A stretch of DNA of 64,000 bases, taken from positions 1-64,000 of the forward strand of contig SUVY01000005.1 in the NCBI GenBank assembly GCA_015061775.1, given 5' to 3'. The translations under genes and the position numbers were made by a program. This document shows, one piece after another, positions 44,989 to 54,693 of this stretch. Every line of letters begins with the position of its first letter. Position 1 is the first letter of the stretch. The stretch comes from Lentisphaerota bacterium. Its GTDB lineage: Bacteria > Verrucomicrobiota > Lentisphaeria > Victivallales > Victivallaceae. Below the pieces are notes generated by a model. The model had not been told where the DNA came from and did no database searches. It saw nothing but the letters and a program-made list of their open reading frames with translations.

Positions 44989-45600
44989 TCAGGAATTTTC
45001 AACAGTTCTGCCGCGCAATGCGGCTCCGATAGTTGCGGCGTTGGCGTAAGAGAGGTTTGCTCCTGCCGGAAGTCCGAGCGCAGGACGGCTTACCCGGATA
45101 TCCGGATACTCCGCAAGCATCTCTGCCAGAAAAGCTGCTGTCGCCCTGCCCTCAACATCGGAACTCAACGCAAGGATTATCTCCTTGACTGTTCCGGAGG
45201 ATGCCTTGCGTTTCAGCCCCTCAAGGTTGAGTTTGGTACCGAGCTCATCGTCGATGGGAGAGATATGTCCTCCGAGAACGAGATACGTTCCGTTGTACTG
45301 GCAGCTCGACTCAACGGCGAGGAGCTGTGACATATTTTCCACCACACACAGCAGCGTCCGGTCACGGCGGGGAGAGCTGCATATCTCACAGGTCTCCCCT
45401 TTATCCGCCATAACACCGCATTCAGGACAACGCCATACCTTTTCAGGAATTGCTGATATGATGCCCCCAAGCGTCATAAGAGAGGCGTCATCCCTTTCGA
45501 GAAGAGCAAGAGCCATGCGCTCGGCTGCCCGGCGTCCGACGCCCGGAAGCGTTCTGAGTTCATCGATCAACTGATCGACGGCTTCAGGATAGTGCAGCAT
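44989..45600 (-). CDS. recR: Recombination protein RecR
   Basis: A 203-residue protein with a helix-hairpin-helix (LRTLPGVGRRAAERMA near residue 17), a four-Cys zinc finger (CPECG...CEIC near 58-74) and a Toprim domain (YLVLGGHISPIDD near 107). It acts with RecF and RecO in loading RecA at gaps. It is followed downstream by rnfA and preceded by ybaB, the common ybaB-recR pair. Confidence 0.95.
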   Translation of the reverse strand: MLHYPEAVDQLIDELRTLPGVGRRAAERMALALLERDDASLMTLGGIISAIPEKVWRCPECGVMADKGETCEICSSPRRDRTLLCVVENMSQLLAVESSCQYNGTYLVLGGHISPIDDELGTKLNLEGLKRKASSGTVKEIILALSSDVEGRATAAFLAEMLAEYPDIRVSRPALGLPAGANLSYANAATIGAALRGRTVENS

Positions 45601-45631
45601 GTCACAAGCTCTCCTTTAATAACAGACTTTA

Positions 45632-45946
45632 TCAGAAAAATCCCGGCAACTCGATGCCGCCGGTCATTTCCTTCATTCTTGAAGCGATCTCCTGCTTCGC
45701 ATTGGCAAACGCGTTGTTGAGAGCTTCGGAGATATCCTGCTGAAGCTCGAAACGGTCGGCTGAGCCTCCGGGAACGATCTCAACACTGCGGACGGTAAAA
45801 TCTCCGCCGACCGTGACCGTCGCCAGCTGCTTTGAGCCGGTTGCGCTGAATACCATGTTGGGAAGCTGCTCTTTGAGCTCGCCCATTCCCTTCTGGATGT
45901 CCTTGTAACGGGACATCATCTTTGCCATGTCTCCAAGACTTGCCAT
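45632..45946 (-). CDS. ybaB: YbaB/EbfC nucleoid-associated protein
   Basis: A 104-residue protein of the YbaB/EbfC family: a helical N-terminus (MAKMMSRYKDIQKGMGELKEQL), a central beta sheet (LATVTVGGDFTVRSVEI) and a C-terminal helix with NAFANAKQEIASRMKEMTGG. It binds DNA as a dimer. It is paired with recR and lies behind secDF by 14 bp. Confidence 0.92.
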   Translation of the reverse strand: MASLGDMAKMMSRYKDIQKGMGELKEQLPNMVFSATGSKQLATVTVGGDFTVRSVEIVPGGSADRFELQQDISEALNNAFANAKQEIASRMKEMTGGIELPGFF

Positions 45947-45960
45947 TTGTCAAAGACTCC

Positions 45961-48534
45961 TTACTCAGCCTTGGAGGTGTTGTTTCTGGCTCCGGCAGAC
46001 ATCAGTCTGCGGGTCTGCCAGATGGCAACGGCAGGAGCTGCGATGAACATCGAAGAAGCAGTCCCGACAATGACACCGAGCATCATGATGAGCACGAAGT
46101 CATTGATGGCGACTCCGCCTCCGAGATAGAGGATGAATACCACGATGAAGGTGGTGATACTGGTCAACATGGTACGGCTGATGGTCTGGTTGACAGACAG
46201 ATTGACTATATCAATATAGCTCTCACCTTTCTTGAGCGCAACGTTTTCACGGATGCGGTCGAAGATGACCACCTTATCGTTGATGGAGTATCCGATGACC
46301 GTCAGCAATGCAGCGACCACGGTAAGCGAAATGGTGCGTCCCATAAGCAGATAGATACCGGTCACCACGAAGACGTCGTGAACGAGAGCAAATACTCCGG
46401 TCATGGCGTAGGTGTACTCGTAACGGAGCATGATGTATAATCCGATACCGACCAGTGCCAGAGAGACGGCGAGGATGGCGGCTTTGGTGAACTCCCAGCC
46501 GATGAGTCCTCCGACGCTGCTCTCAAGACCTCCCTCAAACTTGGCCTGCGGGAAGTTTTTGTTGAGGAGTGCTGCCAGCTCATCTTTCGGGCTCTGACTC
46601 GCGCCTTTCCTGGTCAGATCTCCGCGAATGAGGATCTCGACCTTCTCTTCTCCATTGGCTGAAGCGATGTTCGCTTTGTAGGTGACGGTGGGCTCGTCGT
46701 ATCCGGCAGCCTTGAGCACCTTCTGGATCGACTCCTGCGGAACTTTCTCAGAATAGTTGAAGGAGACTGAAGTACCTCCGGTGAAGTCCACGCCGAGGAT
46801 GCTGGTTCCGCGGACGAGGATGAGAACTGCGGTGAGCAGGATGAATGCGAGAGAGACCACGAAGCTGATTTTTCTTGCTCCGACGAAGTCGAATTTTCCG
46901 CCGCGCATAAGTTTGAGCATCGATATATGATCGAACTTGGTAAAGCGGAAGAGGTAGTCGAAAATCAGGCGCGACACAAAGAGCGCGGTGAACAAAGTGG
47001 TGAGAATACCGATCGAAAGGGTAACGGCAAATCCTTTGACCGCACCGGTTCCGACGTACATAAGGATGATTGAAGTAAGCAGAGTGGTAATGTTGGCATC
47101 GAGCACTGAGGGAAGCGCGCGGTTGAAACCGACGTCCACAGCTTTCTCAAGCTGCCTGCCCTTTTCGAGCTCCTCACGGATACGCTCGAACACCAGCACG
47201 TTGGCATCGACCGCCATACCGATAGTAAGAACGATACCGGCGATTCCGGGAAGGGTAAGCGTGCAGTTGAATGCCGCCATAGCTCCGAGGATCAGAACGA
47301 TGTTGATGGCAAGTGCCGCAACGGAGATGAGTCCGGAGAGACGGTAGTAGATCATCATGAAGATCGCAACGGCGACCAGAGAGAGAATTCCGACCCAGAT
47401 ACCGTTGGAAATATTGCTGGCTCCGAGTTTGGGATCGGTGTCGAACACGGCGTTGACTTTGATCTGGAAGGGGAAACTTCCGCTCATGAGAGCGTCTGCA
47501 ATGGTTTTAGCCTCTTCCTCGGAGAACTTACCGGTGATCTCGGCACTTCCTCCGGTGATCGCGGAGTTGATCGACGGAGCACAGTAGAGTTTTCCATCGA
47601 GCACGATCGCCATGCGTTTGCCGATGTTTTCGCTGGTGACGCGGGCAAAATCCTCTGCGCCCTGGCTGTTGAAACGCAGGACGATGCGGCGCTGGCCGTA
47701 CTCATCGCGGGTAGCCTGAGCCATGGAGATTCCTTTTCCGTCCATCTCGGGACGGCGGTTGACCAGAATGACCGGCTCAGCGGGATTGTCGCTGTTGGTC
47801 ATCAGTTCATACCCGATGGGGATCTGGAAAGTTGAGGGTGAACGCATATACTCCGCAACCAGAGCACTGTTGTTGTCGTGCACCATGCGGAAATTGAGTT
47901 TCGCACTCATCTTGATAAGATCGAGCAGTTTGAGCTTTTCGTCGCGGGCAACAACGGGAGCACGCAGAACGACATAACGTTTTCCGGACGGAGCGATCTC
48001 TGCCTCAAAGATCTTCTGGCCTTCGAGACGTTTACGCAGGATCTCGATAGCCACATCGCGGTAACGGTTGAACTCGTTATCCATGCGGGCTTCGATCTCG
48101 GCGCGGCTCTCGCCTTTTCCATCTTTGGGAACGGCTGAGAGCAGTCCCTCATCGGGAACGAGCTCGAGGTAGAACTCAACGCCTCCGGCGAGGTCGAGTC
48201 CGAGACGGATAGAACCTGACGCATTCTTGCGGATAAGACTCATGACGTCGCGGTTGTCGAGCAGACCCTCGCCCTTGACCTTCTTGGTCAGGTCGATATT
48301 CTTCGCCTCAGCTGCCTGAAGCAGAACCTGGGACTGGAAGAGCTGAGGATTTTTTTCCTTGAGTTTTTTGGCATCTTCGACCAGTGCGGCGGCCTCTTTG
48401 TCGCCGGGGGTCTTGAGCATTTCCATAAACACCTGGTAGTAGTCGCGCTCACGCAGGGGATACATTCCGATGATGAAGAGCGCGATCACAAATACCGTGA
48501 TGCAACTGCGCAAAAGAAGGGGACGTTTTTCCAT
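45961..48534 (-). CDS. secDF: Fused protein-export membrane protein SecDF
   Basis: An 857-residue single-chain SecDF with about twelve membrane segments. The SecD half has RLGLDLAGGVEFYLEL near residue 107, GSAEITGKFSEEEA near 325 and GMAVDANVLVFERIREE near 440. The SecF half begins near 600 with ILGVDFTGGTSVSFNY and has IGYSINDKVVIFDRIREN near 755. It uses the proton or sodium gradient to pull preproteins out of SecYEG. Its start overlaps the yajC stop by one base (TAATG), as expected for translational coupling. Confidence 0.95.
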   Translation of the reverse strand: MEKRPLLLRSCITVFVIALFIIGMYPLRERDYYQVFMEMLKTPGDKEAAALVEDAKKLKEKNPQLFQSQVLLQAAEAKNIDLTKKVKGEGLLDNRDVMSLIRKNASGSIRLGLDLAGGVEFYLELVPDEGLLSAVPKDGKGESRAEIEARMDNEFNRYRDVAIEILRKRLEGQKIFEAEIAPSGKRYVVLRAPVVARDEKLKLLDLIKMSAKLNFRMVHDNNSALVAEYMRSPSTFQIPIGYELMTNSDNPAEPVILVNRRPEMDGKGISMAQATRDEYGQRRIVLRFNSQGAEDFARVTSENIGKRMAIVLDGKLYCAPSINSAITGGSAEITGKFSEEEAKTIADALMSGSFPFQIKVNAVFDTDPKLGASNISNGIWVGILSLVAVAIFMMIYYRLSGLISVAALAINIVLILGAMAAFNCTLTLPGIAGIVLTIGMAVDANVLVFERIREELEKGRQLEKAVDVGFNRALPSVLDANITTLLTSIILMYVGTGAVKGFAVTLSIGILTTLFTALFVSRLIFDYLFRFTKFDHISMLKLMRGGKFDFVGARKISFVVSLAFILLTAVLILVRGTSILGVDFTGGTSVSFNYSEKVPQESIQKVLKAAGYDEPTVTYKANIASANGEEKVEILIRGDLTRKGASQSPKDELAALLNKNFPQAKFEGGLESSVGGLIGWEFTKAAILAVSLALVGIGLYIMLRYEYTYAMTGVFALVHDVFVVTGIYLLMGRTISLTVVAALLTVIGYSINDKVVIFDRIRENVALKKGESYIDIVNLSVNQTISRTMLTSITTFIVVFILYLGGGVAINDFVLIMMLGVIVGTASSMFIAAPAVAIWQTRRLMSAGARNNTSKAE

Positions 48535-48860
48535 TATTTTGCAGGCTCCTCAGAAACGACCTCGGCAACTCCGTTCTTGGCGACTTCGACGCAGACGCTG
48601 GGAGCGATCTCGACAATGAAGGTCTTCTCTTTGACTTCGCTGATTTTTCCATAGATTCCGTTGGCGAGCATGACCTCTTTGCCCTTCACGAGAGCGTTGA
48701 GCATCTCTTCGCGCTTCTGCTGCTGCTTGCGCTGGGAGCGGCTCATCAAGAACATGAAGACGATCACGATGAGAAAAATCGGAATCATCTGCATAAACGG
48801 ATTCTGTGCCTTTGCTGCTTTGGGAGCAGCTTCTGCGGCTGCGAGGATGAAGTTGAACAT
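48534..48860 (-). CDS. yajC: YajC, Sec translocase accessory protein
   Basis: A 108-residue single-span protein: AQNPFMQMIPIFLIVIVFMFL (residues about 19-39), SRSQRKQQQKREEML right behind, and LVKGKEVMLANGIYGKISEV, the conserved YajC SH3-like stretch. It joins SecDF in the holotranslocon. AAAGGAGAC precedes the ATG. The uxaE stop is 50 bp upstream; no terminator is visible between them. Confidence 0.92.
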   Translation of the reverse strand: MFNFILAAAEAAPKAAKAQNPFMQMIPIFLIVIVFMFLMSRSQRKQQQKREEMLNALVKGKEVMLANGIYGKISEVKEKTFIVEIAPSVCVEVAKNGVAEVVSEEPAK

Positions 48861-48910
48861 TTTTTTGTCTCCTTTAATTGTTGTTATTGTATATTTAAAC
48901 TTATTTGCTG

Positions 48911-50434
48911 TTACTTTGAAGCAACTCCGAGAAGGGTGATGTGTTTCTCGAAGTGGCGTTTTACTGCCTCATCGTACTCTTTCTCAAATTTGTGCATCGC
49001 CTTGAAGAAGCGGTCGCGGAGATTTCCGGTGAGGATAGGACCGTAGGTGATGTGCAGAAGCTGGCGCGCCTCAGGCATTTCCATCAGGGCGGGAAGCTGT
49101 TCATCGCTCAGAGTATCCAGAGCCGGGATCTTGTTGATGTCGGCGGTGATATGATAGAGCTTGAGCATATCGTTGAAGTTCTCGAGCGCACACTTGTGCA
49201 TATCGCGGTAGAGCTCTGGCTCGCAGCGTGAGATGACTTCGACCGCAACCAGCCAGCTGGTTCCGGCAGTCTTGAGGTGGAGGAAACCTGAGGTCTCGCG
49301 TCCGACAGTGGGATAGACCGCAAACTTGTCGCTTCCGGAGTGGACGGATATCTTGTAGTTTCCGTAGCTCTTGGCGATGTCGGCATGACAGGCAAACTGA
49401 CGGTCGAACTCGTCGAGGTCTCCAATATAGTCGATCGCCTTCTGGAACTCTCCGACAAAGCGCGGAGCAAGTGAAGAGAACTCCACTCCGCGGCGGCGGA
49501 GTTCGCGGGCAATATAGAGGTGGTGCGAGGGAAGCGTGGGGCTGGTGGTCTCGTCGATGGATATCTCGAGATCAAACTCGTTTCCGCGTTTTTCCTGCAG
49601 GTGTTTGTAAACTTCGAGCGCAAAATCAAGCGCGGCATCGTACATCACAGCGCAGCGTTTGGCGGTGATGGCATCGATTTTGACGGTGTATCTTCCGACC
49701 AGGAACTCCTTGTCGGCATAGCTTGAAGCGATGCGCTCGCGGGTCTCGCTGCTCATCGCGGCAAAGGCTGAGTTGATCTCATCGCTGTTCCAATCTCCGG
49801 CGGCGGCGTTCATCACCTCGGAAAGGTCGAGCGTGATCATCGGCATTCCGGCGGCGAGAGCCACGTCGATGTCGCAGATCTTTTTGAGATGGTCTCCGTC
49901 GGCACCGTATCCGGACTGAAAATCGCACTCATAAACCATGAAAGTTGCGTCATCGACAACTCCCTGGAAGGTGCGTCCGGTCATGGTAAGCTCGCGCATC
50001 GACTGCTGGGCAAGCACCGGAGAGAGATTGAAGTTTTTGCAAGCCATGATATGTCCGCGGGTCGCAAGTCCGAGACGGTCTCCGCATCCCATGGTCGTGC
50101 GCTCCGCGCGCAGGCTCTTGGGAGCACACCACGGAAACGCTGTTCTCAACGCTTTGGCATTGACGGAATCAAGCTCACAGAGCAATGCGGCTGAACCGTT
50201 GGAAAGTCCTATCTTCTCTCCGGAAAATCCGGCAGGCATTTTGGCTGCATTGTCTGCCACGATCAGGAGGAAACGCTTTTCGCTGTCGCGGCCGAGCATC
50301 ACGGCGTTGTTTCCGAGGCGGTGAACTGAGCTGGGATAGATCTCACAGCCATTGGAGCTGAGAACCATTGCAGAGGCAAGGTTTTTCTCTCCGCGGCTGA
50401 GACCGGCAAGTACACTTTCACAAATCGTTTTCAT
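48911..50434 (-). CDS. uxaE: Tagaturonate epimerase (UxaE)
   Basis: A 507-residue protein closely matching the Thermotoga-type D-tagaturonate 3-epimerase: GCGDRLGLATRGHI near residue 117, LAQQSMRELTMTGRTFQGVVDDAT near 140 (in short pieces), DLEISIDETTSPTLPSHH near 298, RRRGVEFSSLAPRFVGEF near 322 and KISVHSGSDKF near 367. It converts tagaturonate to fructuronate so that galacturonate, from pectin, enters the glucuronate branch. Metal dependence is known for the family, and the His/Glu/Asp-rich motifs fit. GGAG precedes the start. It is 104 bp from the aldehyde dehydrogenase. Confidence 0.93.
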   Translation of the reverse strand: MKTICESVLAGLSRGEKNLASAMVLSSNGCEIYPSSVHRLGNNAVMLGRDSEKRFLLIVADNAAKMPAGFSGEKIGLSNGSAALLCELDSVNAKALRTAFPWCAPKSLRAERTTMGCGDRLGLATRGHIMACKNFNLSPVLAQQSMRELTMTGRTFQGVVDDATFMVYECDFQSGYGADGDHLKKICDIDVALAAGMPMITLDLSEVMNAAAGDWNSDEINSAFAAMSSETRERIASSYADKEFLVGRYTVKIDAITAKRCAVMYDAALDFALEVYKHLQEKRGNEFDLEISIDETTSPTLPSHHLYIARELRRRGVEFSSLAPRFVGEFQKAIDYIGDLDEFDRQFACHADIAKSYGNYKISVHSGSDKFAVYPTVGRETSGFLHLKTAGTSWLVAVEVISRCEPELYRDMHKCALENFNDMLKLYHITADINKIPALDTLSDEQLPALMEMPEARQLLHITYGPILTGNLRDRFFKAMHKFEKEYDEAVKRHFEKHITLLGVASK

Positions 50435-50537
50435 ACAAACTCCAATACAATATTGTTAAAGAAAACATACACACAAATAATATATCCCCTCCCCCGCTTT
50501 TATGCAAGGCTGCGGAAGAGAAAAAAACATCTCCATT

Positions 50538-51920
50538 TCACCTCCGGAACAACCATCCGGCGAATTTCTCCTTCCATTTTCCTGTGCTGTAACGGAAATT
50601 CAGGTCGAACCAGCGGGATTGCCGCATGATGATCCGGCTGAATGAAAAGGTCGAAAAGGTCGCTTTTCCATGATACGCGCCCATTCCGCTTGTGCCGATT
50701 CCCCCGAACGGAACGTTTTCGTTGGAGAACTGCAGCAGACAGTCGTTTTCACAGAAAGCTCCGGATCTCACTCTTCTGCGGACAGCCCCGGTGCACTCTT
50801 TGCCGGCACCGAAACAATACACGGCAAGCGGATCGGGGTTGCGCGACAGGATCCCGATAAGGTCTTCGGGGTTTTCATATTCGATGACTCCGAGCAGAGG
50901 ACCGAAAACCTCCTGCGTCAACAATGGATCATCATCGTCGAGCTGATCGACTACGGTCGGCGATATGCAGAGTGCGCCAGGGTTCTTCTCGCCTCCGCAG
51001 AGAAGTCTGCCGCTTTTGCTCATCACATTGAGACGCTCGTAAGCGGTGGTATCCACCACTTTTCCACAGCCGGAGAAGGAGAGCGGAGCGTCGCTGTACT
51101 TACGGCGGATCTGCGCCACAAGCGCATGAACAAACGCATCTCTCACCCCTTTTTCGACCAGAATATAATCCGGAGCTATACAGGTCTGACCTGCATTGGT
51201 GAATTTTCCCCAGACGATGCGGCGCGCGGCTACATCAAAGTTGGCACCGGAGCCGATGATGCATGGATTTTTGCCTCCGAGCTCGAGGGTCACCGGAATG
51301 ACCTTTTCAGCGGCGGTACGGCAAATCGGCTCTGCCTCAGAGCGGCTGCCGGTAAAAAAGATGTAATCACATCCGCAGGAAATTATTTCCTCACCCGTCA
51401 GTTCGTCAGTTACACAGATCACTTCATCGTCCGTAAAAACCTCTTCGATTATGCGTTTGATAAGCGACGTACTGCGCGGAATACGCATAGAGAGTTTCAA
51501 TACAGCGCGGTTTCCGGCGGCGAGAGCTCCGGCAAGCGGCTCAAATGCAAGCAGGAATGGATAATTCCAGCTTGCGTTGATAAAAACTTCTCCGTATGGT
51601 TCCTGCGCCACAAAATAGCGGGCTGGAAAGGTAAACCATTTCCCCTTCGCTTTGCGTTCGGCAGCCAGAGACGGAAGTTTCTTTATCAGATACTTGAAAC
51701 ATCTTGCCAGCGGAAGGAGTTCAAATGTATAAGCATCAAAAGCAGATCTTCCGAGCTCTTCGGACAAAACGCTCAATATCTGTATCTCATATTTTTTCAG
51801 CGCCGCAAAAAGTTTTTTCAAGGCATTTCTGCGCTCTTTCACCGCAGGAATATCCCGTCTTGCCTTGGCAATTCCATACGATCGCTCGATACGGCTCTTA
51901 ATCTTTATGGAACTATCCAT
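50538..51920 (-). CDS. Aldehyde dehydrogenase, class 3-like
   Basis: A 460-residue NAD(P)-dependent aldehyde dehydrogenase. The catalytic Glu lies in VTLELGGKNP near 210, the nucleophile Cys in NAGQTCIAPDYILVEKG near 245, and EVFGPLLGVIEY follows near 340. The length and missing C-terminal extension match the class 3 (fatty/aromatic aldehyde) branch. It oxidises an aldehyde to the acid, probably for detoxification or lipid turnover. It starts inside the end of alr (8 bp overlap), so the two genes are coupled, although their functions are not obviously linked. Confidence 0.88.
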   Translation of the reverse strand: MDSSIKIKSRIERSYGIAKARRDIPAVKERRNALKKLFAALKKYEIQILSVLSEELGRSAFDAYTFELLPLARCFKYLIKKLPSLAAERKAKGKWFTFPARYFVAQEPYGEVFINASWNYPFLLAFEPLAGALAAGNRAVLKLSMRIPRSTSLIKRIIEEVFTDDEVICVTDELTGEEIISCGCDYIFFTGSRSEAEPICRTAAEKVIPVTLELGGKNPCIIGSGANFDVAARRIVWGKFTNAGQTCIAPDYILVEKGVRDAFVHALVAQIRRKYSDAPLSFSGCGKVVDTTAYERLNVMSKSGRLLCGGEKNPGALCISPTVVDQLDDDDPLLTQEVFGPLLGVIEYENPEDLIGILSRNPDPLAVYCFGAGKECTGAVRRRVRSGAFCENDCLLQFSNENVPFGGIGTSGMGAYHGKATFSTFSFSRIIMRQSRWFDLNFRYSTGKWKEKFAGWLFRR

Positions 51921-53031
51921 TTATATACCTCCTGGACACACGGTTTCCGATCGAACAGAGCACGTCATAATCATGACTGCCGCGCAAACGGGCGATCTCG
52001 GATACGTCTATCGTCTCATTTCCGGAGCTGCCGAATATCACGGCAACATCTCCCGGCTCGGCTGGAGTATCATCTGCAAGGGAACAGGTGGTGTAATCCA
52101 TAGAGATCCTGCCGATCACCGGAGTCGATACTCCATTGATGATGAAGCGGCTGTTGTTCGATGCTCCAAGCGGAAGTCCGTCGGCATAGCCAAACGCCAC
52201 GACCGCGATGCGGGTGCGTTTTTTGAGCACAGCAGTGTGCATGTAACCAACTGCGCTCCCGGCAGGAAGCTCCCTCACGTCAACGATTTTCGCACAGAGC
52301 TTGAGCGTTCTCTCAAGCGGAAGCGTGAGCGCGGAACGCTCAGCCATTCCGTACATACCGATTCCGCAGCGCGCCATATTGAAGGGAGCACTTACCGCTT
52401 CGGAATAATTGTTTATTCCATCAAAAGCAGCGATGTGTATATCGCGGCAGCCGGCTGGAAGCTCTGTGTTTCCGAGAAAACTCTTGAGGGAATCCAGCTG
52501 TTTAATCGTATAAGTATCATTTTTTTCACCGGCACTCGACAAGTGGGAGTAAACTCCGATGATATCAACTGATCCAAGCGAACCGGCTTCGCGGATTCCT
52601 GTTGCGGCATTGTCAAGCGTAAAGCCGACTCTGCCCATTCCGGAGTCGATCACAAAATTGCATCTGGCACGGCGTCCCTGACGGGCAGATTCGCTGTTTA
52701 TTTTGCGGGCGGTCTCCATATTGGTGAGCGGAAGCGTTATATCATTGGCGACGGCGTCACTTATTTCGCTGTCGAGAACTCCGCTCAACATACAAATCGG
52801 CTTGGTTATTCCAAAGCTGCGCAGCTCGAGAGCCTCATCGAGCGATGCCACTCCGAAACAACTGCAACCGCAGGCATCGGCAGCGGAAGATATTTTTTCC
52901 GCTCCGACTCCGTAGGCATCAGCCTTCACCACCGCCATCAGGCGGCGGCTTGGGACTGCATTGATGATCGTCGATATGTTGCGTTTTACCGCTCCGAGAT
53001 CGACCTCGAGATAACTGCGGCTGTGGGACAT
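51913..53031 (-). CDS. alr: Alanine racemase
   Basis: A 372-residue PLP enzyme of the Alr fold: YLEVDLGAVKRNI at the start, VVKADAYGVG near 33, whose Lys binds PLP, CGIGMYG near 225 and VAFGYADGLP near 272, close to the catalytic Tyr region, with GRISMDYTTC near 300. It makes D-alanine for the peptidoglycan precursor. It lies 33 bp behind rny and overlaps the aldehyde dehydrogenase gene. Length is normal. Confidence 0.95.
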   Translation of the reverse strand: MSHSRSYLEVDLGAVKRNISTIINAVPSRRLMAVVKADAYGVGAEKISSAADACGCSCFGVASLDEALELRSFGITKPICMLSGVLDSEISDAVANDITLPLTNMETARKINSESARQGRRARCNFVIDSGMGRVGFTLDNAATGIREAGSLGSVDIIGVYSHLSSAGEKNDTYTIKQLDSLKSFLGNTELPAGCRDIHIAAFDGINNYSEAVSAPFNMARCGIGMYGMAERSALTLPLERTLKLCAKIVDVRELPAGSAVGYMHTAVLKKRTRIAVVAFGYADGLPLGASNNSRFIINGVSTPVIGRISMDYTTCSLADDTPAEPGDVAVIFGSSGNETIDVSEIARLRGSHDYDVLCSIGNRVSRRYING

Positions 53032-53064
53032 GACTGAACCTTTGACTGTTTTCCGGGAACAGAC

Positions 53065-54669
53065 TTATTTGGCATACTCGACAGAACGGGTCTCGCGGAT
53101 GATGGTCACTTTGATCTGTCCGGGATAGGTCATCTCTTTTTCGATGCGCTCACAGATATCTTTGGCAAGCATCTGTGCCTCTCCCTCGGAGACCTTTTCC
53201 GGAGTGACCACAACGCGGATCTCGCGTCCGGCCTGGAGAGCGAAGCAGGCTTCGACTCCCTGGAACTCGTGGGCGATGGTCTCGAGCTGCTCAAGGCGTT
53301 TGAGATAGAGCTCGGTGGTCTCGCTTCTCGCTCCCGGACGGGAGGCACTCAGGGTATCGCAAGCGGTGATAAGGATATCATAGACGCTCTCGGGTTCGAC
53401 CTCTCCGTGGTGGGCGGCGACTGCGTGGATGACATCTTTCTGCTCATTGTGTTTGCGCAGGAAATCCGCTCCGATCTGGGCGTGCGGTCCCTCGATCTCA
53501 TGGTCGAGAGCCTTACCGATATCGTGGAAGAGTCCGATGCGTTTCGCCTTCTTCTCGTCAAGTCCGAGCTCAGCGGCGATCATTCCCATAAAGTAGGCGG
53601 TCTCAAGTGAGTGCTGGAGCACATTCTGGGAGAAACTGTAACGGTATTTCAGTCTGCCGAGGATGCTCATGACCTGCGGAGAGACTCCGGTGATTCCGGT
53701 CTCGAGGACAGCTGCCTCTCCGACCTGGAACAACTCCTCGTCGAGCTCTTTGCTGATTTTGCGGACCAGCTCTTCGATACGTGACGGATGGATGCGTCCA
53801 TCGCTCACGAGACGCTCCATAAGCTGTCTTGCAACCTCCTTGCGGACGGGATCAAAGCAGCTGATGACCACGGCTTCGGGAGTATCGTCGATAAGGATGC
53901 TCACTCCGGTTGCCGCTTCAATGGCGCGGATGTTGCGTCCTTCGCGTCCGATGATCCTGCCCTTGAGCTCATCGGTAGGCAGCGGAATAGTTGTAGTAGT
54001 GCGCTCGTAGGTGCAATCCGATGCGTAACGCTGGATGGCGTAGGTCAGGATGCGGCGTGCCTCACGCTCACTGCGGCTCTTGGCCTCTTCAAGGATGTTG
54101 CGAACCAGGATGCCGGACTCGTTTTTCACCTCGCTGCCAAGTTTTTCCAGCAGCTCTTTGCGCGCCTCTTCGCGGGTAAATCCGCTGATGCGCTCGAGCT
54201 CATCGATCTGATTGGAGATATTTTTTGCCAACTCCTGTTCACGGTTGCTCAGACGCTCGCGGAGCTGCTCGATATCCTTTTCCTGACGCTCGATATTTTT
54301 CTGTTTTGCCTCGATGGATTCTGCACGGCGGTCAATGACCTCCTCCCTCTGTGCGAGGCGTTTTTCGTTGTTAGCCTGCTCGCGGCGGCGTTCTTTCAGC
54401 TCAGCTTCGCACTCCTCGCGCATTTTGATGGTCTCGCCCTTGGCGGAAACTCTGGCATCGCGGAGAAGGTGCTCCGCTTCGCGCTCGGCATCGCTGCGGA
54501 TCTTGCTGGCATCCCGCTGGGCTGCACCTTTTTGCAGACGCTGGATATAGTTGTTGATCATTATTCCAAACGCGATACCGATCACGCAGAACACACAGGC
54601 AACCGCCACGATCAACGGAAGGTTTCCTCCCGTAGCATTGGCGAACATCATCGTCAAATCAAATCCCAT
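53065..54669 (-). CDS. rny: Ribonuclease Y
   Basis: A 534-residue membrane-anchored endoribonuclease: one N-terminal membrane segment (about 17-39), a long charged coiled coil (to about 200), a KH domain (RIIGREGRNIRAIEAATGVS near 228) and an HD domain (LFHDIGKALDHEIEG near 376). Length is near the usual 510-530. It starts mRNA decay at the membrane. It is preceded 24 bp upstream by the 5-formyl-THF cyclo-ligase gene. Confidence 0.95.
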   Translation of the reverse strand: MGFDLTMMFANATGGNLPLIVAVACVFCVIGIAFGIMINNYIQRLQKGAAQRDASKIRSDAEREAEHLLRDARVSAKGETIKMREECEAELKERRREQANNEKRLAQREEVIDRRAESIEAKQKNIERQEKDIEQLRERLSNREQELAKNISNQIDELERISGFTREEARKELLEKLGSEVKNESGILVRNILEEAKSRSEREARRILTYAIQRYASDCTYERTTTTIPLPTDELKGRIIGREGRNIRAIEAATGVSILIDDTPEAVVISCFDPVRKEVARQLMERLVSDGRIHPSRIEELVRKISKELDEELFQVGEAAVLETGITGVSPQVMSILGRLKYRYSFSQNVLQHSLETAYFMGMIAAELGLDEKKAKRIGLFHDIGKALDHEIEGPHAQIGADFLRKHNEQKDVIHAVAAHHGEVEPESVYDILITACDTLSASRPGARSETTELYLKRLEQLETIAHEFQGVEACFALQAGREIRVVVTPEKVSEGEAQMLAKDICERIEKEMTYPGQIKVTIIRETRSVEYAK

Positions 54670-54693
54670 TTTTCACCTCAATTTACTGCCGGA

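Noticed and set aside
50670-52103. 477-codon plus-strand open frame opposite the aldehyde dehydrogenase and alr
   Set aside because: Both minus-strand genes carry full catalytic motifs; the plus frame has none and spans two genes.
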